Assembly: GCA_003556605.1 (NCBI GenBank)
Contig: PWQX01000041.1
Coordinates: 1-36,115 of the forward strand
From: Spirochaetaceae bacterium
GTDB lineage: Bacteria > Spirochaetota > Spirochaetia > DSM-27196 > SLAA01
Reading direction: 5' to 3'
DNA length: 36,115 nucleotides
In this document: positions 15,365 to 24,671 of the stretch, in pieces
Layout of the letters: each line of letters opens with the position of its first letter
How positions within the stretch are numbered: position 1 is the first letter of the stretch
Notes under the pieces: model-generated
What the model was told of the DNA's origin: nothing
Database searches by the model: none
The model's input: only the letters and a program-made list of their open reading frames with translations
Position numbers and translations under genes: made by a program

Positions 15365-17671
15365 TCATTTCGGGGCGGTTGCGAGCGTGTTCGGTTCGCT
15401 CTCGACAGCCGTGTCGTAGGCAGCCAGCGTCTGCCTCATCATCTTCAATTCAGCAAGGGCAAGCAGGAACGAGAGGATCGACTCGGCGCCCATGTTGCGG
15501 TTGACCCTGTCGATCTGCAGCCCGTCGTAGCACCCGGCGTACTGCGGGTCGTACAGCGGCAGTCCGAGATCGTTCCTGCCGAGGAACCAGTCGAAGGCGA
15601 TCTGCGCCTCCTCGTGCCAGCGCGGCTCCTGGGTCACGAGGTAGGCGACGAGCGCCGCCGAGACGGTCGAGTAGGCCTCGATCGGCTGTTGATCGTATAT
15701 CGCGGCGGTGCCGTTGCGCGCAAAGAACCCGTTGTTGCCGACCGCCCTGAAGCAGCCGGCCTCGGACTTCTGAATGCGGCACAGCCACTCGAGCGCGCGT
15801 AGCCCGATCTGCAGCAGCTCCTGATTCTCGAGCATACGGCCGGCGAGGAGAGCCGCCGCCGGAAGACGCGCGTTGGCGTACGATAGGGTCTGCTCGAACC
15901 ACGGCCAGTCGGGCTTCGCCGCCGCACGGTAGAGCTTAAGCAGTTTTGCCGCGAGTGCCTCGGCGACCTGCCGCGCGGCGCGGTCGCCGGGAAACCGCCT
16001 TGTATACTCGTACAGACCGCTGAGCGTGAACGCCCAGGCGCGCGGCGAGCTCGTCTCGATCGCCCGCGGAAGGGCGACTGCCAACAGCTCGGCAGCCCAC
16101 GACAGCAATCCGGCATCCTGCGTGCGGCCGACCGCGGTGCCGAGCGCCCAGAGAACCCGACCGTTGCTGTCTTCCGATCCGCGCTTGTCGAGCCAGCGCC
16201 GGTCGAATGACATGAAGTTGTGAAACGTGCCGGTCTCGGGGATGTACGCGTAGGTAAGGAACGCTGCATAGGTGCTGCGCAGCCCGGCAAGCTCCGTGTC
16301 GGGATGGTTCAGCTCCTCGAGCAGAACCGCGAGCATGAAAGCCCGCGCGGCGTCGTCGGTGCAGTATCCGTGGGAGAAATCCGGCACGGTATACGCGGCG
16401 TGCTGTATCACGCCGGTGTAGTCGCTGAGCCGCTTCAGGTGTTCGAGCCGCAGCTCGGGCAGTCTTCGTCCGGCCTGGGCGAGGGTCTTCACCGGAGCCG
16501 CCGGCGCGGCGAGCGCGGCACGCGCCTCGCGCGCCGAGCGGAACATGGCCAGATACTGATGGGCCACCTGACTCCAGGTCATCTCCCTGCCGAGCAGGTA
16601 CGCGCGTTTTCGATACGCGTGCCGCCGCACCTCGTCGGCGAGAAGCTCCGACACCGCTTTAGCGAGCGCCGAGGAGTCGCGGAACGGCACGAGGACACCG
16701 CGTTCCTCAGCGAGCATCTCGGCCGCGTGCCAGTAGGGAGTGGAGACCACAGCCTTGCCGCAGCCGAACGCGTAGGCCAGGGGTCCCGAGGTGATCTGCG
16801 CTTCGTTGTGATACGGGGTGACGTACACGTCGGCGGCGCCGAGAAACTCCTTGAGCTCCTCGGGCTCCACGAAGCGGTTGAAGAATATCACCCGATCTTT
16901 GACCCCGAGCTGCTCGGCCAAGCGCTCGAGGCTCATGCGGTAACTCTCGCCTTGCTTACGCAGCAGGTTAGGGTGCGTCGCGCCGAGTACGACGTACACG
17001 ACATCCGGCACCCGCTCGGCGACCTCCGGCAGGGCGGTTATCATCTCCTCGATACCCTTGTCGGGAGACAGCAGACCGAAGGTAAGGATGACCTTCTTGC
17101 CTTCCACGCCGAACTGGTCCTTGAAGAAATTGGGATCTATGAACGGCATGTCCGGAATGCCGTGGGGTATGACCGTGACCCGTTCCTCCTTGATTCCGTA
17201 GATCTCCTGAAGCATGCTCCGGCCGCGCTGGGTCATCACAACGAGCGTGGTCGAGACCGCGGCGAGCTTCTCGAGAACGCGCCGCTGGTCGGCGGTCGGC
17301 TCCCGCAGGATCGTGTGCAGCGTCGTGACTACCGGCGCCTGTACGGCGCGCGCAAGCGCGAGGATGTTGCTTCCGGCAGGGCCGCCGTAGATGCCGTACT
17401 CGTGCTGAATACAGACGAGCCCGGTCTTGCTCAGATTGATGAACTCCGCCGCCTGCTCGTAACTCTGCAGATCGTTCTCGGCGATCTCGAAACGGACCTC
17501 CGGCGGATAGTCGTAACCCTCGGGGGTGTCGCTGACCGAACACACGAAGCAGTCGGCCTCGGGGTCCTGTTCGGCAACCGCGTTGCGCAGATCGTAGGTG
17601 AAGGTGGCGATGCCGCAGCGGCGCGGGACATAGTCGCCCACGAAAGCGATCTTCTTCGGGCTGCTCGTCAT
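15365..17671 (-). CDS. Two-domain GT4 glycosyltransferase with C-terminal six-hairpin-like domain
   Basis: A 768-residue cytoplasmic protein. Residues 1 to about 385 form a GT-B glycosyltransferase of family 4: FVGDYVPRRCGIATFTYDL at the acceptor side, VIPHGIPDMPF, then TFGLLSPDKGIEEMI and the nucleotide-sugar region TSGPLAYAFGCGKAVVSTPYWHA. After an Ala/Pro linker (about 390-405), residues 410-755 are an all-helical domain (YCTDDAARAFML, NGRVLWALG, EAYSTVSAALVAY) like six-hairpin glycosidase toroids. The same file thus joins synthesis and a glycan-binding or trimming fold. The ATG overlaps the GH130 stop (ATGA, 17671-17668), so the two are co-translated. Donor and product are not identifiable from sequence. 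Confidence 0.85.
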   Translation of the reverse strand: MTSSPKKIAFVGDYVPRRCGIATFTYDLRNAVAEQDPEADCFVCSVSDTPEGYDYPPEVRFEIAENDLQSYEQAAEFINLSKTGLVCIQHEYGIYGGPAGSNILALARAVQAPVVTTLHTILREPTADQRRVLEKLAAVSTTLVVMTQRGRSMLQEIYGIKEERVTVIPHGIPDMPFIDPNFFKDQFGVEGKKVILTFGLLSPDKGIEEMITALPEVAERVPDVVYVVLGATHPNLLRKQGESYRMSLERLAEQLGVKDRVIFFNRFVEPEELKEFLGAADVYVTPYHNEAQITSGPLAYAFGCGKAVVSTPYWHAAEMLAEERGVLVPFRDSSALAKAVSELLADEVRRHAYRKRAYLLGREMTWSQVAHQYLAMFRSAREARAALAAPAAPVKTLAQAGRRLPELRLEHLKRLSDYTGVIQHAAYTVPDFSHGYCTDDAARAFMLAVLLEELNHPDTELAGLRSTYAAFLTYAYIPETGTFHNFMSFDRRWLDKRGSEDSNGRVLWALGTAVGRTQDAGLLSWAAELLAVALPRAIETSSPRAWAFTLSGLYEYTRRFPGDRAARQVAEALAAKLLKLYRAAAKPDWPWFEQTLSYANARLPAAALLAGRMLENQELLQIGLRALEWLCRIQKSEAGCFRAVGNNGFFARNGTAAIYDQQPIEAYSTVSAALVAYLVTQEPRWHEEAQIAFDWFLGRNDLGLPLYDPQYAGCYDGLQIDRVNRNMGAESILSFLLALAELKMMRQTLAAYDTAVESEPNTLATAPK

Positions 17672-19170
17672 GTCGTATGGTAGCCTCCTTCGCCTTGGTG
17701 TTTGCGGCCGGTCGGACCCCAGCGCAAAAGCTCCTCGAGAAGCTCATCAAGCGCTATCAGAGCGAAGCTCGAGGACTGGTCGCTCATTGCGTAAGGCAGC
17801 ACAAGTCTTCCGGCATGTACCAGGGCGCCGCAGCTGTACAAGACGTTCGGTACGTAGCCTTCCCGCTCGTGCTCTATCGGGGTCATCAGCGGCTGCGGCA
17901 GACGGCCGAGGACTACGGCCGGATCATTCTTCTCGAGCAGGACGGCGCCGAGAGAGTATTTGCGCATCGGTCCCACCCCGTGGGTGATCAGCAGCCAGCC
18001 GGCCTCGGTCTCGATCGGCGATCCGCAGTTTCCGATCTGGACCGCTTCCCACCAGAAGGTCGGACGCAGGATGCGCCGGCGCGTGTACCAGAAGTGCAGC
18101 ATATCGGAGTACATGAGGTAGATGTTCTCGTTGTCCTGCCGGGCGAGCATCGCGTAATGTCCGTTGATCCTGCGCGGGAAAAGCGCGAGGCCCTTGTTCT
18201 CGACCATCGGGCCGTTGAGCGTGGTGATACGAAAGCGCTGAAAATCGTCTGTCTCGAGCATCTGCGGCAGTATCAGCTCGCCGCTGAAAGCGGTGTACGG
18301 CGCGTAGTAGGTGACGCTCCCCTCCTCCTCGGTAAACGCTACAAAGCGGGCATCCTCGATTCCGTAACGCTCGGCCGGAGAGTTCGGGTAAATTACGCAT
18401 TCTGAGAGACGGCGGGTCGCTTGAAACTGCAGCTCGTAGTTCGCCTGTGCGAGTGCGCGGACACCTTCGAGCAGGTGCCGCTCCTCGGCCGTTACCGAGC
18501 GGTCACGGCGCAGCTCGCGCGCGACCTGCCCTTCCAGTTCGGTCAGCGTGAAGCTGTCGTCGAGGCGCGCCATGACCGAGTCGACCCGCCGGCTCAGAAG
18601 GCCGAGCTCGCCGAGCTTGCGCAGAAACAGCTCCTTGTCGTAGTAGGGGTCGGGATTGCTGTCGCCTGCGGTGGAGTACTCCGCCGGTGGAAGGATCTCG
18701 ATGGTTCCGTCGGTGCTCACTATGCCGTCGCGGAAGACGATCGAGGAGATGTGTCCCTCGCCGACCGCCCGCAGACTGAGGACGAACCGAAGCGCCCCTT
18801 CAGGAAGCTCCGACTGGTCGGGGTGCGGAACGATCGACGGATTGAAGAGCGCAGCCGCCTCGAGCGCGTACTCCTGCGTGAATGCGGCGCCGATGAGGAT
18901 CTTGCGGCTATCGCTCAGCGTACGATCGGTCGGCAGGTGCGGCTCCACCTGTTCGAATCGGCGAAGCAGATACGCGCGGAGGCGATCATGACGACCGTCG
19001 AACTCGAGGGCAATGCGCTGTGCGAGGCGGGTTGCTTCGGTCTCCGGCAGATACAGCAGCCGAGAGACAACGCGCGAGGCGCGTTCTTCCGGACCGATGC
19101 CGAGGGGGCGGAACAATACCCGCGAGCTGTCCGGCCTGACGTAGACACCGGTGCGGTGAACTTCCAGCAC
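17668..19170 (-). CDS. GH130-type glycoside phosphorylase/hydrolase
   Basis: A 500-residue protein starting at GTG 19170, with GGAGAAGGGAGAG upstream. The C-terminal two thirds form the five-bladed beta-propeller of family GH130: RYGIEDARFVAF carries the conserved catalytic Asp, and GNCGSPIETEAGWLLITHGVG and YSLGAVLLE are typical. GH130 enzymes act on beta-mannosides, many by phosphorolysis giving mannose 1-phosphate. An N-terminal extension of about 200 residues, partly helical, precedes the propeller, making it longer than the usual 300-400. Overlap with the glycosyltransferase and divergence from a second GT4 gene suggest a shared oligosaccharide pathway, probably mannose-based (inference). 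Confidence 0.85.
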   Translation of the reverse strand: MLEVHRTGVYVRPDSSRVLFRPLGIGPEERASRVVSRLLYLPETEATRLAQRIALEFDGRHDRLRAYLLRRFEQVEPHLPTDRTLSDSRKILIGAAFTQEYALEAAALFNPSIVPHPDQSELPEGALRFVLSLRAVGEGHISSIVFRDGIVSTDGTIEILPPAEYSTAGDSNPDPYYDKELFLRKLGELGLLSRRVDSVMARLDDSFTLTELEGQVARELRRDRSVTAEERHLLEGVRALAQANYELQFQATRRLSECVIYPNSPAERYGIEDARFVAFTEEEGSVTYYAPYTAFSGELILPQMLETDDFQRFRITTLNGPMVENKGLALFPRRINGHYAMLARQDNENIYLMYSDMLHFWYTRRRILRPTFWWEAVQIGNCGSPIETEAGWLLITHGVGPMRKYSLGAVLLEKNDPAVVLGRLPQPLMTPIEHEREGYVPNVLYSCGALVHAGRLVLPYAMSDQSSSFALIALDELLEELLRWGPTGRKHQGEGGYHTT

Positions 19171-19202
19171 GGTACGTACTCTCCCTTCTCCTGTGTGAGC
19201 TA

Positions 19203-19243
19203 ATCATACATAGTCGCGTACCGCGCGGCAATACGTAATGCCG
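19203..19243 (-). promoter_or_regulatory. Promoter and palindrome ahead of the GH130 gene
   Basis: Read on the minus strand, TTGCCG (19231-19226), a 17-base spacer and TATGAT (19208-19203) form a good housekeeping promoter. A near-palindrome, CGGCA (19226-19230) and TGCCG (19239-19243) around a central TACGTA, overlaps the -35 and could be an operator. Confidence 0.6.
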
Positions 19244-19254
19244 CACGGTGAGCC

Positions 19255-19288
19255 TTGACAAGAGAGGGATGGTGAGCTAGGTTCTCAC
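19255..19288 (+). promoter_or_regulatory. Promoter and inverted repeat ahead of the second GT4 gene
   Basis: A consensus -35 TTGACA (19255-19260) is followed after 17 bases by TAGGTT (19278-19283). GTGAG (19272-19276) and CTCAC (19284-19288) flank the -10 as an inverted repeat. GTGAGC also occurs at 19195-19200 and 19248-19253, so three copies lie in the divergent region, consistent with one repressor controlling both directions. Confidence 0.55.
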
Positions 19289-19296
19289 AGGCGCAC

Positions 19297-20358
19297 GTGA
19301 AGATCGGAATTATCGCACCTATCGCTTGGCGGACTCCGCCACGTCACTACGGGCCGTGGGAACGAATCGCCCATCTGCATGCCGAGGGGCTCGTTGCTGC
19401 AGGGGAGGAGGTGACGCTCTTTGCCACGCAAGACTCCCGTACCTCGGGACGGCTTTCGGCGGTCTGCCCCAGACCGTACGAGGAAGACGAGAGTCTCGAT
19501 CCAAAGGTCTGGGAATGCCTGCATATCGCCCACGCTATGGAGCATGCCGGCGAGTTTGAGATCCTGCATAACCACTTCGATTTTCTCCCATTGAGTTACT
19601 CGCTCCTGATCGAGACGCCGCTGGTCACCACGATTCACGGCTTCTCATCACCCCGGATCCTGCCGGCGTATCGGGCGTACGACAACCGCGCCTACTACGT
19701 TTCGATCAGCGACGCCGACCGCGCCCCGGAACTGAGTTACGCCGCGACCGTGTATCACGGGCTGCCTATTGAGCAGTTTCCCTTCAGCCCGGACCCGGCG
19801 GACTATCTCTTGTTCTTCGGCCGCATCCATCACGACAAAGGCACGCGCGAGGCGATCGAGATCGCTCGCCGAGCGGGGATGCGTCTCCGGATCGCCGGCA
19901 TCGTTCAGGACCGGCAGTACCATGAGCGCGAAGTGCTGCCGCACGTCGACGGCCGGCGGATCACGTATGAGGGACCGGCCGGCCCTGAGGAGCGCCGGCG
20001 GCTGTTGGGGGGAGCGCTCGCGTTGCTGCACCCGATCAATTTCGCCGAGCCGTTCGGATTGAGCGTCGCCGAAGCGATGCTCTGCGGCACGCCGGTGATC
20101 GCGTTCAATCGCGGATCGATGCCGGAACTGATCCGGCATCGGCGGACCGGGTTCCTGGTGAACGGCATCGAGGAGGCCGTTGAGGCGGTCGGGCGGGTGG
20201 GGGAGATACGCCGCAGCGACTGCCGTGACTGGGCTGCCGCACGATTTACCGCCGAACGGATGGTGGAGGACTACCGAACACTCTACCGGCGCATCCTCGC
20301 CGGTGAGCTCACGCCGATGGGCGTGGCCTGCGGCGGGGTCAGAAAACCTCGAGTATAA
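19297..20358 (+). CDS. GT4 glycosyltransferase
   Basis: A 353-residue GT-B fold enzyme starting at GTG 19297, a few bases after the predicted transcription start, so the message may be nearly leaderless. The N-terminal domain begins MKIGIIAPIAWRTPP, with YGPWERIAHLHAEGL, and has the acceptor-side IHGFSSP. The C-terminal domain has FFGRIHHDKGTREAIEIA and the donor-binding EX7E region AEPFGLSVAEAMLCGTPVIAF with RGSMPELI. Family 4 enzymes use nucleotide sugars with retention. It is divergent from the GH130/GT pair. The three together resemble a small conserved glycan module, but the product is not known. Confidence 0.9.
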   Translation: MKIGIIAPIAWRTPPRHYGPWERIAHLHAEGLVAAGEEVTLFATQDSRTSGRLSAVCPRPYEEDESLDPKVWECLHIAHAMEHAGEFEILHNHFDFLPLSYSLLIETPLVTTIHGFSSPRILPAYRAYDNRAYYVSISDADRAPELSYAATVYHGLPIEQFPFSPDPADYLLFFGRIHHDKGTREAIEIARRAGMRLRIAGIVQDRQYHEREVLPHVDGRRITYEGPAGPEERRRLLGGALALLHPINFAEPFGLSVAEAMLCGTPVIAFNRGSMPELIRHRRTGFLVNGIEEAVEAVGRVGEIRRSDCRDWAAARFTAERMVEDYRTLYRRILAGELTPMGVACGGVRKPRV

Positions 20359-20782
20359 CGCGGTGGGCGCCGCCGGAGGCGATACGCGGGTTCATCCCGT
20401 TGCATGTGCGGCGAGAACGCGGCGTTCAGGTCGGTTTCGGGGCATGGCCCTCGAGTTCCTGCTCCCGTCGCGGCGAATGAGCTGCAGGCGTTTCGGCGGG
20501 ATGTGTTGCGCAAGCTCGCCGAGGTTCTCCTGTGAGGCCCGTGGAGCACGGGAACACCGTCATCAATACTAATACCGAACCCCCTTAGAACAGAATACGG
20601 ACCTAAATGAGCGATTCCGGCAGGCAGAAAAAATACCTCCACATGGTGCAATGAGTTAGACAAACTCCCTGCTTTTTTCTTTGACGGCGCCGACGCGCAG
20701 CAGCACGAAGGGGTTGAGCAGGCCCGCAAGAAAGTGAAGGGCTCCCAGCCGCTGCAGGTGTTCTAAAAGCGGATGCTGCTGG
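20359..20782. other. Gap with no clear gene
   Basis: About 420 bases. One plus frame near 20460-20560 reads PVAANELQAFRRDVLRKLAEVLL before a stop, which has a protein-like look but no family I can name. No promoter or terminator stands out. It may hold more of the decayed kinase that follows. Confidence 0.3.
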
Positions 20783-21060
20783 ATGCGATCTTTCGAAACG
20801 GCACAGCGCACAGCAACCACGGCAACCATCACGCAGCACGGTGAACCGTCGCGTCCCCGGGCGCAGCTCTTCGCGGCTCTTCCCGTGCAGATCGTCAACG
20901 TGAACGAAGCCGGTGACGCTTTTGTCGCCCCTTTTGCCTGTGGTATCGTTATGCACCGCATCCCGGCGGCGAGGATCTGCATGCGACTGGGACGTGCGCT
21001 CACCGTGTGCAGCTTTCCGGACAGTGGCATCGGGGATCTCCGTGGACATGAGCATCGGCT
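20783..21060 (+). pseudogene. psuK: Pseudouridine kinase (PsuK/PfkB) C-terminal remnant
   Basis: In the same open frame as psuG, the text LPVQIVNVNEAGDAFVAPFACGI matches the end of a PfkB kinase, where the family has VVNVTGAGDAFVAG. The catalytic Asp is kept, but Thr-Gly is replaced by Asn-Glu. The helix RICMRLGRALTVCSFPDSG follows, as in PsuK. The whole N-terminal substrate domain is missing. psuK and psuG are often neighbours in pseudouridine catabolism, which supports this reading. No stop separates it from psuG. Confidence 0.65.
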
Positions 21061-21097
21061 GCGGAGATGCACAAAAAAAACACAACAGAGGAATACA

Positions 21098-22099
21098 ATG
21101 GATAGAGACAGGACCGCACCCGATACCCGCGGTAGAACTACGAAGCTGCCCCTGGCGATCCACCCGGAGGTGGAGAACGCACTTCGGGAGGGACGTCCCG
21201 TGGTGGCCCTGGAATCGACGATCATATCCCACGGGATGCCCTACCCGCAGAACGTGACCACCGCCAGGGAGGTGGAAGGGGTGGTACGCGCCAACGGAGC
21301 GGTGCCGGCCACGATCGCTATCATGGACGGGAGCTTTCGCATTGGTCTGACGGCGGAGGAGATTGAACGCCTGGGGAACACACTAGACGTGCTCAAGGCA
21401 AGCCGTCGCGACGTAGGCCTGGCCTTGGCGGGGCACCGCATCGCCGCCACCACCGTGGCCACCACCATGATCGGCGCCGCCGCTGCCGGGATCCGCCTCT
21501 TTGCCACGGGCGGAACCGGGGGCGTACACCGGGGCGGGGAAAGCTCCCTGGACATCTCCGCAGACTTGCCGGAGCTGGGCCGTACCCCGGTGGCGGTGGT
21601 CTCCGCCGGGGTCAAGTCTATACTGGATATTGGGCGCACCCTGGAGTACCTTGAGACGCTGGGCGTGCCGGTAATCACCTATGGTTCGGACCAGTTTCCC
21701 GCCTTCTACAGCCGGGAAAGCGGTGTTGCCACTCCGGCGCGCCTGGACTCGCCGCGGGAAATCGCCTCCGCTCTGGCCTCGCATTGGACGATACCCGCCG
21801 CCGGGGGCGCGTTGATTGCCAATCCCATCCCGGAACGTGACGCGATCGCCTACGCGGAGATGGAGGCTACCATAATCCGGGCGGTGCGGGACGCGAAAGA
21901 AGGGGGTATAACCGGCAAGGAAGTCACGCCCTTTCTCCTGAGACGTATTGTGGAGCTCACCGGCGGGGAATCCCTGGCGGCGAATATCGCCCTGATCAGG
22001 AACAACGCCGCGTTCGCTTCGCATATCGCCGGTGCGCTTCGGCTGACCGCCGGCTGGAGTGCCGATGGAAACGCAGTCAAGAGCATTCCACCGGCCTGA
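21098..22099 (+). CDS. psuG: Pseudouridine-5'-phosphate glycosidase
   Basis: ATG 21098 follows AGAGGA (21087-21092). The 333-residue enzyme reversibly splits pseudouridine 5'-phosphate into uracil and ribose 5-phosphate. Motifs in order: VVALESTIISHGMPYPQN near the N-terminus, DGSFRIGLT, FATGGTGGVHRG, VSAGVKSILDIGRTLEYLETLGVPV, TYGSDQFPAFY and NPIPERDAI. These include the family's catalytic Glu and Lys and its Mn-site Asp. The length is normal. The upstream kinase is broken, so pseudouridine would have to be phosphorylated elsewhere, or the enzyme may run on imported or RNA-derived phosphate. Confidence 0.95.
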   Translation: MDRDRTAPDTRGRTTKLPLAIHPEVENALREGRPVVALESTIISHGMPYPQNVTTAREVEGVVRANGAVPATIAIMDGSFRIGLTAEEIERLGNTLDVLKASRRDVGLALAGHRIAATTVATTMIGAAAAGIRLFATGGTGGVHRGGESSLDISADLPELGRTPVAVVSAGVKSILDIGRTLEYLETLGVPVITYGSDQFPAFYSRESGVATPARLDSPREIASALASHWTIPAAGGALIANPIPERDAIAYAEMEATIIRAVRDAKEGGITGKEVTPFLLRRIVELTGGESLAANIALIRNNAAFASHIAGALRLTAGWSADGNAVKSIPPA

Positions 22100-22477
22100 T
22101 CCATTGTGCGTTCCCGGAGTCGTTACCCATGGCGCACCACCGCAAGCGCGGAGCCCGCTTCATACCCGGCTCATTAACTCCCGGAGCTTTGTCGCGGTGT
22201 TCCGGTTCCGGATAGTGATCTGCCGGTAGACCGTCGTGCCGGCGATCCTGTTACCGCAGCTTGTGGTGGCGAGCGCAGGCTGCCGCTTCGGAAACGGGGC
22301 AACCCATAGCTCGCGCTCACGCACGTAGAGCAATGATGTTTCGGAAACGTTTTGTGGAAGGCACCCGTCACGTTATGCATTGCCAACGGCTCCGGTCCGT
22401 GGCAACATAAGACGTTCGGTACGGTGTTGAGTGAGGCTGTGGGGCCGCGCTGGTGCTGTACCCCGGTGCTCAAGCCC
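22100..22477. other. Gap before the carbonic anhydrase
   Basis: About 380 bases. A minus frame (22370-22160) reads protein-like text such as ETSLLYVRERELWVAPF and TTVYRQITIRNRNTATKL before a TGA, but it has no good start and no family I recognise. It may be a fragment of a lost gene. Confidence 0.3.
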
Positions 22478-22486
22478 TGGTATACT
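22478..22486 (+). promoter_or_regulatory. Extended -10 promoter of the carbonic anhydrase gene
   Basis: TGGTATACT (22478-22486) is an extended -10 (TGn plus TATACT), 17 bases before ATG 22504. No strong -35 is seen, which fits this promoter class. The leader would be about 10 bases long, with no clear ribosome binding site. Confidence 0.5.
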
Positions 22487-22503
22487 GACGGCGAGCTAGC
22501 GCC

Positions 22504-23136
22504 ATGTACGCGATTACCCCGAATTGTACTGCTGAAGAGGCTCTTGCGCGTTTGCGCGAGGGTAACAACCGCTTTGTTGCGAACTCGCTTGGGCTTGTAG
22601 AGGCGGTTAAGTGCACCCATCTTGCCGATTTAGTTAGGGCTCAGAAACCGTTCGCCGTAATCCTCGGCTGCTCGGACTCGCGCGTGCCGGCCGAGGTAAT
22701 ATTTGATTGCGGCCTTGGGGAGTTATTCGTGATCCGCGTGGCGGGCAATATTGCTGCCGAGTCGCAGATTGGAAGTATTGAGTACGCGGCGACGCAGTTG
22801 GGGCCTTCGCTGGTAGTGGTGCTGGGTCATACGTGCTGCGGTGCGATCGGCGCTACGCTTGATGCGCTACAGGGTGCGCAGAATGACGAATCGTTAAACA
22901 TCAAGGCGATCGTGGATCTGATCGGCCCGGCCGTGGCGCCGCTGCTAAACGGGGCGCAGAGTATGGATCGCGATGAGCTGATTCACCGGGCGGTGCGCGC
23001 CAATGTGCGCCGAACTATGCAGACCTTGCGCAGCGGCTCCCCGGTAATCGAGGATCTGGTGCGTGCGGGTAAGCTGCGTATCGTCGGTGCCGAATACTCT
23101 CTGGCAGATGGAGAGGTTGACTTCTTCGAAAGCTGA
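22504..23136 (+). CDS. Beta-class carbonic anhydrase
   Basis: A 210-residue cytoplasmic enzyme that interconverts carbon dioxide and bicarbonate. The zinc ligands are C56, H109 and C112, and the Asp-Arg dyad is D58 and R60 (CSDSR and GHTCCGA motifs). Other marks are LREGNNRFV, RVAGN and IEYAATQLGPSLVVVLGH. The length is typical. It is convergent with the MATE transporter frame, whose open frame runs 154 bases into the 3' end of this gene on the other strand. Confidence 0.95.
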   Translation: MYAITPNCTAEEALARLREGNNRFVANSLGLVEAVKCTHLADLVRAQKPFAVILGCSDSRVPAEVIFDCGLGELFVIRVAGNIAAESQIGSIEYAATQLGPSLVVVLGHTCCGAIGATLDALQGAQNDESLNIKAIVDLIGPAVAPLLNGAQSMDRDELIHRAVRANVRRTMQTLRSGSPVIEDLVRAGKLRIVGAEYSLADGEVDFFES

Positions 23137-24514
23137 CAGGCGGAGCGGCGTGTCCCGGCGTTGCGTGAGCACGCGATATAGCCGACTAGCCGCCACGTGC
23201 GTGATCTAGCAATCCGGAATCTGGAAACAACTACTTGCGTCCGTTCCCGTGCAAGGGCTTCTACCTTTGGCTCTTTTGCAGATAGAAACGGACCCTGCTC
23301 TGTAGCCCCCGCGCTGCGCCATCCCACGTAGCAGCCTGCGGCGATCAGTACCGCCACTGCCTCGGCGAAGATTGGGGTTATCCAGATACCGTTGGCTCCC
23401 CACAACGTGGGGAAGAGTGCCAGGCCGAGTACCGGCAGAACCAGACCGCGCGCGAGGGCCACCACAAGCGATTTTGCCGCCTGCTCCAGCGCGGTGAAGT
23501 ATACGGAGGCAATCATCGCCATAGGCAGGAAGAGCATGGACCAGCGCACCAGCTGTGAAACCTCCCCGGTGAGGGCCTGCGCCTCAGGATGCCCCGGGAG
23601 AAAGAGAGCTGCCAGCGTCTGCGCCGGCGCTCCCATCACGAAGAAAATGACTGCGCCCACAAGCGTGGAAACAACCGCAGCACGCAGCAGCGTCTCGCGC
23701 ACGCGCCGCTGCAGACCCGCGCCATGGTTGTAGCTGAATATGGGCTGAGTTCCGCTTCCAATCCCCATGATCACCATCACGCCGAGCATCATCGGATACT
23801 GCACCACCGTAAGCGCTGCCACGCCAAGTGCCCCCACGTAGGCCAGGATCAGGCGGTTGAACAGGAAGGTGGTGATGCCGGCCGAAAGGCTATTGAAGAA
23901 CTCCGAAGAGCCGTTGACGGCCACCGCGCGTACCGCCGCCGGATCCCAGTTGGGGCGGGCAAAGCGCAAACCGGGTTTGATGGTCACCGTCTTGTGCACG
24001 AAATAGCCGATGAACACCACTGCACCCAGCGACTGTGATATCCCGGAGGCCATGGCAGCGCCGGATACGCCCATCTCCAGCACGAATGTCAGGATCATGA
24101 AGACGAAGAACGGCAGGATCCCCTTCAGGTATCCTCCCGCGTAGTATCCCAACAAGCCCGAGGTTCCCAGTATCTCCAGCAGCAGCGGCATGAACAGGAC
24201 CGCCGCGAGAGAACCAGCGCCCCGAGCCCGATCCCGAGCGCGACAATCATGCCGAGCACCCGACCGGCTTCCTTCTGTTTGCCCGCACCCAGGAGAACCG
24301 CGATCCGCGCGTTGCCGCCGGTCCCGATCATGACCGCCAGTCCCGAGACCAGTGCCACCAGCGGATAGAGCACGTTGACCGAGGCCATCGCTTCGGGTCC
24401 GAGGCTGCGTCCCACCATGATCCCGTCCACGATCTGGTACAGTGCCAGAAAGAGCATTGATGCCACCGCGGGTGAGGCGTGGCGCCGGATGAGCCTGCCG
24501 GGCGCGTGCGTCAA
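22983..24514 (-). pseudogene. MATE-family multidrug/sodium antiporter with a frameshift
   Basis: Minus-strand membrane protein in two frames. The first part (from TTG 24514) has RHASPAVASMLFLALYQIVDGIMVGRSLG and GNARIAVLLGAGKQKEA, the start of a MATE efflux pump. After GLGALVL the sense moves one frame over (AVLFMPLLLEILGTSG) and continues through about ten helices, including GVAALTVVQYPMMLGVMVIMGIGSGTQPI and WGANGIWITPIFAEA. The break lies at about 24206-24212 and looks like a single missing base in GAGAG text, so it could also be an assembly error. The open frame continues past the family C-terminus and overlaps the carbonic anhydrase gene; the true stop may be lost. The only start seen is TTG. 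Confidence 0.8.
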
Positions 24515-24671
24515 GAACTCGTGGCGGGTGGCAATGAAAGTGTCAAGCGAATTCCCTCAAAACACCGGGAAAACGCGCGGAAATTGCAGCCGGCGGCGGC
24601 TATGAGGCGGGCGCGGCAATTAGGTATCACCGTATTCGGACTGGCTACGGCACAGTACATCGCCCGGCCGA

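Noticed and set aside
16220-17683. 487-codon open frame on the plus strand
   Set aside because: It lies fully antisense to the clear GT4/toroid gene and its translation shows no family motif; a shadow of GC-rich coding sequence.
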